Source: Astrothelium macrocarpum (taxonomy: Eukaryota > Ascomycota > Dothideomycetes > Trypetheliales > Trypetheliaceae). Taken from it: a DNA stretch of 64,000 nt. The position numbers were made by a program, and so were the translations under genes. Positions 57,143-64,000 of the stretch are shown here, one piece after another. The stretch is taken from the NCBI GenBank assembly GCA_021030915.1, contig JAGEMR010000007.1, positions 1 to 64,000 on the forward strand, given 5' to 3'. Numbering within the stretch: the first letter of the stretch is position 1; every line of letters begins with the position of its first letter. The notes below the pieces were generated by a model. It made no database searches, was not told the origin of the DNA, and saw only the letters and a list, made by a program, of their open reading frames with translations.

Positions 57143-59331
57143 TCACAACTTCGCCTTATCACTCTCCAGCCCATCCCCAACAGCTTTCCCCACAACCCTC
57201 TCCGCACCCGCCAACGGATTGTCCACCAACACGCTCTTATTCCCCTCCTGCCGACTCTGCGGCACATCCAGCGCGGGGTTGGCCTCGAAGAAATCCGCCG
57301 GCTTCAGACTCACCGTCGAAATCTCCACCGGCATCACGGGAAAATCCTCCACGCGCGGATTGTGCGTCATCCCAAACGTATGCCACACCACGACATCCTG
57401 GTTCCGCACGTCCTCGCGCCGCGCCGCGTAGTCGTGCACGCCGTCCACCTCCGCCAGCGACTGGTTCGTCCACTTCCCACCCGCCCAGAGGTCGCCGTCG
57501 CGGTGTCGCGTCACCCAGACGTGGTGCTCGGCGAAACGGGCGCGGCGCCGCACGACGGAGGAAGCGGAGGCGAGGAGGAGTTGGCATGGTTGCGGCACTA
57601 GCTTGTAGCCGACGGGGTTGCGCGAGATGCGGTTGGGGATGGCTTCGTTGACGATTTTGAAGCAGCGGTTGGCGAAGGGGTTGGCGTCTGCGAAGCCGGA
57701 GGTTTGGAAGGGCGTTTTAGAGACGCGCCAGGCGTTGCCGTGGGGGTTGTGTTCCTCGGATTGGGGGATGGGGACGGTGTCTTCTTGGATGACTGTGTTT
57801 TTGGCTCCGTCGATCATGGGGTCGATGCGAAGACAAAAAAGGTGTTGATGATTTGGGGCAAGCACTCCAGGTGATACGACAGTACCCCATTCAGATGTCT
57901 TGTTGGGATCGATTAGAGCGGTCGACAAGATTCCAGTTGCGCGAGTCTCCAATTCGACATTTCCGTTTTGCATAAAGATCCATGCAAAGACATACTCGTA
58001 ATTCCCCACTGTTAGAACGGTTTGAAGGACTAGATTCCGAGCTCGTACAACAGCGGCATTCTGTGTGCGGAAGTTTGTGTGCTTCCAGCCAATGCCACCG
58101 TCTTGTTCATGGAGACAAATGACATTCTCGGCTTCCACTGGATTGCCTTCGTCATCGTTGAGCCAGCCGCTGAAGTATTTGATTACGCCCAAGCAGTCGC
58201 ATCCAAGGCGTAAATTATTTGCTGTGGCTCCTGCACCAGCATCTCCCAAATCAAACGCTTGCTTACGATGGTAAGGACTCCTTGGATCTGAACAGGTTCA
58301 GCTGCGTGTACTTAATCTCTTCATTATGAGTGTGCTTACCCCCATATGGTACTGTCATCTCGCTCACACTCAATCTGTAAAAGACTGGCCGTCCGTCATA
58401 TCGAACATCATGCAGAACCATTCCCTCGCGATAGGTAAATCCAACTCGAAAACGCCATTTCTGCCAAGCGACGGAGTTGCCATCAGACAAAGTAAAACTC
58501 GGTCCCTCTGGCTGCGAGATATGCAAAGGCTTCAAATCTTTCCTTGGACCGCCTTTCAACAAGTCTGGATGGTATTCATTCTCAACACAGTGTGCTAATG
58601 GAGCATCACCACCAGTATGATACTTGAGGCCATCTTCTGTGCCTCCGGTCGCTAACGGATCGATCCTCACAACCTTACCTAGAAATATGTCCAAGACAGC
58701 GGAAAACGGGAGTGGAAATGCGTATTGATTACTATCTGGATGATTATGAGGGGCGCGAGCATATAGCAGAGACTGTATGTACTTGTGAGTGTCAACGTCT
58801 GAGTCCCGATCTGCTCCGTACATCCAGGGATCGCACTGTATAACAACATCATCAGGTAGCCCAAGTTTCCTAATGGCTTTCAGAACCTCGGGATCATTCA
58901 GGATCTTCTGGGAGGCTTGCTGAGCTTCAAATCTTTTGTATATCAGTCGAAAGCAATGAAACCAAAAGGGATACTTCGTACCTATCAATCGATCCGTGTT
59001 GGCCAGGAGCTGCGCCGGACTGGCCCACAATTGAGCTTGAGTCTAAACTAACTACGCTTTCCGTGATTTTCCGTTCATTTTCAGAACTCCAAATGACATC
59101 CAAGCATCGAGGCACAAAGGGTCTTTCATGAACTGCTATCCCCTGCGCTTCTGCATCGAGATAAGGGAGCAGCAAGGCTTTTGGCGGTTCGTGGAGGGAA
59201 ATGTTCTTGAACCTAATTGAGGTCCCAGTAGTCTTCAAGGCATTCTTGACAATAGCGCTAGCTCTAGAAATCTCGGATGGTGTGATGAAATGCAATGGAT
59301 GAGGGCGATTGAGGATATTTTGGCCTGCCAT
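57143..59331 (-). CDS. Copper amine oxidase, peroxisomal type, 695 aa
   Basis: This enzyme oxidises primary amines to aldehydes, releasing ammonia and hydrogen peroxide, and lets fungi use amines as nitrogen source. Exons 59331-58982, 58932-58340 and 58287-57143 join in frame. Splicing at 58340/58287 restores 'VPYGDPRSPYHRKQAFDLGD', which carries the catalytic-base Asp327. The cofactor tyrosine (converted to topaquinone) is Y411 in 'VGNYEY'. Copper ligands are H461 and H463 in 'APNHQHLF' and H623 in 'THNPRVEDFP'. Total length matches fungal enzymes (650-700). The last three residues are AKL, a type 1 peroxisomal targeting signal, consistent with peroxide-producing oxidases. Codon use in 57180-57720 is strongly C/G-biased compared with the rest of the gene. 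Confidence 0.94.
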
Positions 59332-61023
59332 GTCTTTTGGTGAATCTTCGTGTTCGAGAACTTGTTCCAGTGGAATTCGTTACCTAAGATGTCACTGACT
59401 CAGAAAGTATGACTTGATAAATTTTAAAGCTAGGCCGGACTGATTTCAGGCCAATCATCATGGGCCTGCCGCTGCCGTTTTAGCTCCGCATGCGTGGGGA
59501 ACGCTGAGGATAAGGTAGTACCTCTTCGATTTCGAGGAAGCCGCTTTGGTGTATACGCTAATGCGATAAGGGAAGTTTGTGATAAATGGCATGTGCATCT
59601 GGTCTGATGGAACTATTAGAGTGGAATCGAAGATTCAGTTATTTTTTGTATTCAACGCTGACATAAACGCAAATCCATCAAGGCGATTCAAATTTAGAGA
59701 GACATTCTATGGTTCACTGGTGGGAAAGGTATTCTCCACAAAATCGCCTTTGTGAAGAATCGCCGAAGTCGGCCGAAGAGAGAGATATGCAGGGGCGTGC
59801 CCCGATAACCCGCGCCACAATTACAAGACGCGCTCATTCACGGATCGACTTCCATCTTTCAATCTCCAGGTGCATCTATACTGCTAATTCACAACAGTTC
59901 AGGACATTTTCAGTGAAGCAGAGATGTGCTTCGTTACTTTGCTGACCCATCTTTGCTTTTGGACTCAACAGATCTGCATAGCGATATCACCTTTTACCAA
60001 AGAGCTTCTAATTGGCGCTGCAGCACGCTTGATCTGCGCTTTATGTCTTAGGTTACTCTTCAATGCGCCTGTTCTGGGCCTTGATATTGATCTCTGCCTG
60101 ATTGTTGAGGGGAGAGGCAACAGGAAAATGAGCAGGAGCTCGCTCGGTATAGCGCGCGTTGGTGATGGACACAGCGTTCCGTCCTGTTCAGATCCCGTTC
60201 TAAAATTTCCCCCATAGCTCCACTGCATTGGCGCAGAGCGATCAAAGCGGTGGTGGAGGATCCTTCCTAAACGTCTCTCGGTCAGCTTCAGTGTATACTG
60301 AATTAATGAGTAACCTGAAGTAACAGCCAGTCCAAATTGGCCTGCAATGCTTTCCTTGCTATCATTCAGTCTTTACGAGGTATGTCTTCACCATCAGGAG
60401 AAAGCAGGAGTTTTGCGCACCACAAGACTCGTCCAGGGAATCTTCCAGTCACAGCATAATCCTTTGCTTGAAATATCTATCCGGCGAATTCGCACACCGG
60501 AAATTTTAGCCTGCTACCGGAAACTCTGACCGGAATAAGCAAAGCCTCGAACTTCTTCACCGGATAGAGGGCAAGAGTCTAAACAAAGTCGTTGCTCATG
60601 ATTGGTCGTCTATTGTTTAGCACGTGGTGACCCGGCTCCTGTAAAATCAGCTTCTTTATCTATTCGATGGTAGCACTTCGCTCGGAGGCTTTGTTACTTA
60701 TAAGTGATCCGACCGGTTAGGGGTGCATCCAATGCTTCACAGCCCATCACGGACGCGATGGATTCAGGTACGACAAATGTAGTAGCAATGCATGACAGTC
60801 TAAGTCAGTGCTGTCAACATGTGTGAGAAACGCTCTTTTCTTTAATCTCAGCCTTTGGAGACTCTTGTTTTTGACTTGATTCTGGGGCTGTACGGCTTTT
60901 TGAGCTCATTTCTGCAGGGGAATTGTCTTCTGTCTTCCCATTTCGCTCATTCTTGTGTTCGTAGCCATCCACTATTCTCTTGTTTTTTTTTCTTGGTGGC
61001 TTTCGAGTGAAGGTGGATTTAGT
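59332..61023. other. Intergenic region, 1.7 kb
   Basis: No gene is supported. Open frames of 60-97 codons at 59709-60217 have no domain. The last 150 bases before 61024 are T-rich, as in promoters of secreted-protein genes. Confidence 0.5.
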
Positions 61024-64000
61024 ATGTGGAGCTCTAAAGGCACTCCATCGCTGTTCTTTGTGCTCTTCAGTCTGGGAAGGAGTGTACCACAGACTACTTC
61101 GGTATCAAATGGTTGGCTTGATTCCTTTCCCTTCAGAGGCTCCAACAAGGTCGCTCACTGGATTGCCCTAATCTACAGGTACCAATATTTCGGCGTTCAA
61201 TTCGTCAATTTCGTCAAGTTCACCAAGTTTGTCGCCCGTATTGAGCTCGTTCAGTCCATCCAATTCATACAGTCCGTCCAGCTCGGCTAGCCTATCCAGT
61301 TCATATAGCTTGTCTGGTTCATCTAGCCTGTCCAGTTCGGCCAGTCTGCCTGGCTCTTCCAGTCCAGCTGGTTCGTCTGGTTCATCCAGTTCGTTTGACT
61401 CACTCAACTCGTCTCGCACGTCTTTTCCATCCAGTTCGTCAAGCACGATACCTCCAACCGGACTGGGTAATTTTATCCTACAAGGACTGGGATCCTCTGC
61501 ATCGAACTCGTCCTCATCGACCACGTGCCCCTCCACGACTTATACTGGACCATGGACATTGGGGCCAAATTCAACGGCCGTGGACGTTGCTCCGTCAGGA
61601 ACCGGCATATCCTATGCGCAGCAATGTGCGGAAGTGAACCAATGGTGGAGTTCACGTAGCAATAGCCAGATAAGCCAAGTTATGGTGACTAAAGACATTA
61701 CATATACTACTGTGGGGACCAACTTCTCAGCGAGTATAATAACCCTTTGTGATGGAAACCCGAGGGTCAAGGGCCATCTTATTCCTACTGCAATAGTAAC
61801 GTACACGATTAATTCCACTTCTTATTCTTATCCCACGCCACCGCCCACGTGTAATGTTCAACCATCTGATTGTGCTTACATTTGGTCTGCCTACACGACG
61901 GCATCAAACTATTGGGTTTCGCAAGGGGCCAAGGATGATGCTGTTGCAACAACAGTTCACATGGACAGCTCTCCAGCGGCTCTCACAATATACTCTTCTG
62001 GCAGAAACTCAACTATTACGGAGTCTGCTTCTGGAATCCCTCCGGTATTGACACTTAATAGTACCGAGTATACGGCGAGCAATGGAACTTATACAGTATC
62101 TGGACAACAATTGTCTGCCGGCTACGAAATATATGTACACCCTGCGTGTTATTCGACGGCAGTTAACCCCTCGACCCCTAACTGCACAACCACCACAAAT
62201 TTTCACACAACCGTGACTTACAATAATAGTTGCGGAGCCTGTACTATTTATGGCGGAGAAGTAAGACTCTTGTATTTTCCTGTCACAGCAAATACGTCTC
62301 AAAACCTCTGCAGTGCCTCGATACGAGCCAGCACGACTTGTCCATTTGGAGCTACCATCAGCCAATCCTTCACAACGGGCAATCTTTACGCTCCTCCCTG
62401 CGACTACGTTTCCGTTAATGAAACACTTCCTCCTGATGAAGGACCCTACGATATTGTCAATGGTACAACGTATTGGGCGAACAAGGCCTACATCTCTCTT
62501 GCAATTGCATACGCCTCTGGCTCCTGCGGTTACGTCGGCGCTCAGCACACCTCCACCTTCCTCACACTCAAGTCATCCGATGTTTATAGCATCTTCGGCT
62601 ACAATGAAAACGTGGACGCCGGTTGGTCCTTTAACTTCCAGGACCTAAATACACCTATGCCTGCGGTTGCGTACCCCTATATTGGCCAAGGGGGAGGGTG
62701 CTCCGCTCCTGACCAGTGGTTCAACGATTGGCAATGGCCTAACGCGGTTGACGGTACTCAGGGAGGTTATGGTCCTTGTGCAACCATCGTTCAGGATGCA
62801 GTGAGCCCGTATCTTGTGGCTCCGCCCCAGTTACGCTCTCTGGACTCCCAGTGGAACCAATGTGGCCTCTTTCTCGGGGGTCTCTACGATCCCCCCTACG
62901 CGCTGACCCAGGCAAGCACAGCAGAAGCGCCCACGCCAGCACCAACTTTTACGGCCCCACAAATCTCGCCGGCTCCAGCACCCTCGCCCTCCACCGCACC
63001 CCAGACAACGACCGTGGTGTCCCCCTTGCCCGATTCCTCTTCTCCTTCGGCTTCACCATCCAAAATCAGCCATGTGTCTGCGCCTTCGCTTTCTCCATCA
63101 GATAATAGCCCGCCCCCCGCACCGTCTCCTTCCCCATCAAAGAACAGTCCGCCGCCGGCGCCATCCCCTTCACCGTCAAATAGTAGTCCTTCCCCGGCAC
63201 CACCCCCCTCTTCATCGGAAAATGACCCCGAACCCACGCTCTCAAAGAACAACCCGGTTTCAGCGTCCGCCAGCAATGACCCAGCCCCTATTCCCTCTCC
63301 TTCACCCCCAAAGAATAGTCCAGCTCCCGCTGCCTCCAGTCATGACCCAACACCCGGACCTTCTCAGTCACCCTCAGAGAACAATCCAGCTCCCGTGCCT
63401 TCGAATGATCCAGGAACTTCGGCCAGCGCGGCAGAAATCGTATCGTCTCTTCTAGGGGGCGGAGGAGGAGCGAAGAACCCCGGGTCAGAAGCTTCTGCAT
63501 CCGCGCCTCTCAGCAAAGACCCAGCCCCTATCCCCTCTCCTTCACCTTTGAAGAAGACGCCAGCGCCTGTGCTCTCGAATGATCCAGGAACGCCAGCCAG
63601 TGCGACGGAAATCGTGTCGTCTCTTCCAGGAAGCGGAGGAGGAGCGGAAGATCCTGGATCAGAAGCTTCTGCATCCGCGCCTTCCAACAGTATTCCAGTT
63701 CCCGCCCCACTCAGCAAGAATCCAGCTCCCGTACTCTCTCCTTCACCCTCACATGATAATCCGGTCACAGCGCCCCAAAATGATCCAGCGCTGTCCAGTG
63801 CGACAGAAATCGCGTCGTCTCATCCAGGAAGCGGAGGAGGAGCGGAAGACCCCGGGTCAAAAGCTTCTGCATCCGCACCCTCAAATAGTGTTCCAGCTCC
63901 CCTCCCGTTCAGCAAGGATCTAGCTCCCGCACCCTCCCCTTCGCCCTTGCATAATGATCCAGCGCCCACCCCCTCGAATGGTCCGGGACCGTCGGTCAGC
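61024..64000 (+). CDS. Large secreted Ser-rich/Pro-rich repeat protein, 3' end outside the window
   Basis: Exon 1 (61024-61111) encodes an N-terminus with a hydrophobic signal segment (LFFVLFSLG). An intron at 61112-61178 (GTTGGC donor, CTAAT branch, CTACAG acceptor) leads to an open frame from 61179 to the window end with no stop, giving at least 970 aa. Residues about 30-115 are a Ser-rich tract. About 120-600 form a cysteine-containing domain with many N-glycosylation sites and the ending 'LRSLDSQWNQCGLFLGGLYDPPYAL', a pattern I recall from secreted proteins of unknown function in many ascomycetes. From about residue 605 a Pro/Ser/Ala-rich stalk with tandem repeats follows. It is probably a cell-wall or surface glycoprotein. 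A GPI signal, if any, would lie beyond the edge. The first splice is inferred. Confidence 0.78.
61181..61450 (+). repeat. Ser-rich coding tract
   Basis: About 90 codons are mostly Ser (TCx and AGx mixed) with Leu, Pro, Gly and Asn. The DNA is a degenerate TCCAGTTCG-type repeat, so it can expand or contract. Confidence 0.8.
63405..63900 (+). repeat. Imperfect tandem repeat in the Pro/Ser/Ala-rich stalk
   Basis: The block containing GAAATCGTGTCGTCT and the following Gly-rich GGAGGAGGAGCG segment occurs three times. The GAA of each copy is at 63434, 63608 and 63806, so the spacings are 174 and 198 bases. Both are multiples of three, so the frame is kept. Confidence 0.85.

Noticed and set aside
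63072..63923. Long open frames on both strands in the repeat region
   Set aside because: They are shadows of the Pro/Ser/Ala-rich coding frame, caused by its biased codons. The true frame has the signal peptide and the folded domain upstream.

Overview
The window is nuclear DNA of a filamentous ascomycete (Pezizomycotina). The evidence is many short introns (mostly 45-130 bases, GT...AG), genes on both strands with independent promoters, and clear fungal orthologs such as Byr4, SEY1, QCR10, a Spc97/GCP2 subunit, a cutinase, DHA1 transporters and DUF7580. I could not fix the class or genus. I recognised no tRNA, rRNA, CRISPR array or intact transposon. About 23 protein-coding loci are supported. 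Most needed joining of exons, and I chose splice sites from reading-frame continuity and family motifs.

Left part (1-15.6 kb): an anion:cation symporter-type MFS permease (1.0-2.8 kb) is followed by a gene-poor stretch. That stretch holds only a tiny cysteine-free secreted protein (6.0 kb) and a short F-box-like protein (8 kb). Next come two divergent housekeeping genes, the septation regulator Byr4 (9.1-11.7 kb) and the end-joining factor XRCC4/Lif1 (12.4-13.7 kb). A small secreted protein with eight cysteines lies at 14 kb.

Middle (15.7-36.7 kb): an 817-aa low-complexity nuclear-type protein, a CYP57-like cytochrome P450, and the complex III subunit QCR10, whose first coding exon is only the ATG. 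Then the proteasome alpha-5 subunit stands head-to-head with gamma-tubulin complex GCP2, followed by a basic conserved protein. A small-molecule methyltransferase with an apparent frameshift, a DHA1 drug-efflux transporter and the ER-fusion GTPase SEY1 complete this part. The P450, methyltransferase and efflux pump are typical of secondary metabolism, but no synthase is present, so they look like isolated or relic genes.

Right part (38-64 kb): a GPI-anchored-looking cutinase; a divergent pair made of a DUF7580 protein and a C2H2 zinc-finger protein sharing a 358-base promoter; and a convergent EthD / DUF1772 (anthrone-oxygenase-like) pair. Then come a Pumilio RNA-binding protein with a GC-AG intron, a large alpha/beta-hydrolase, a Sly41-type sugar-phosphate transporter, and a copper amine oxidase ending in AKL (peroxisomal). 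The last gene is a large secreted Ser-rich and Pro-rich protein with tandem repeats whose open frame runs off the right edge.

The strongest items for a second look are the methyltransferase frameshift, the ATG-only exon of QCR10, the GC-AG introns, two stop-free in-frame introns, the DUF7580/C2H2 pair and the repeat protein at the edge.
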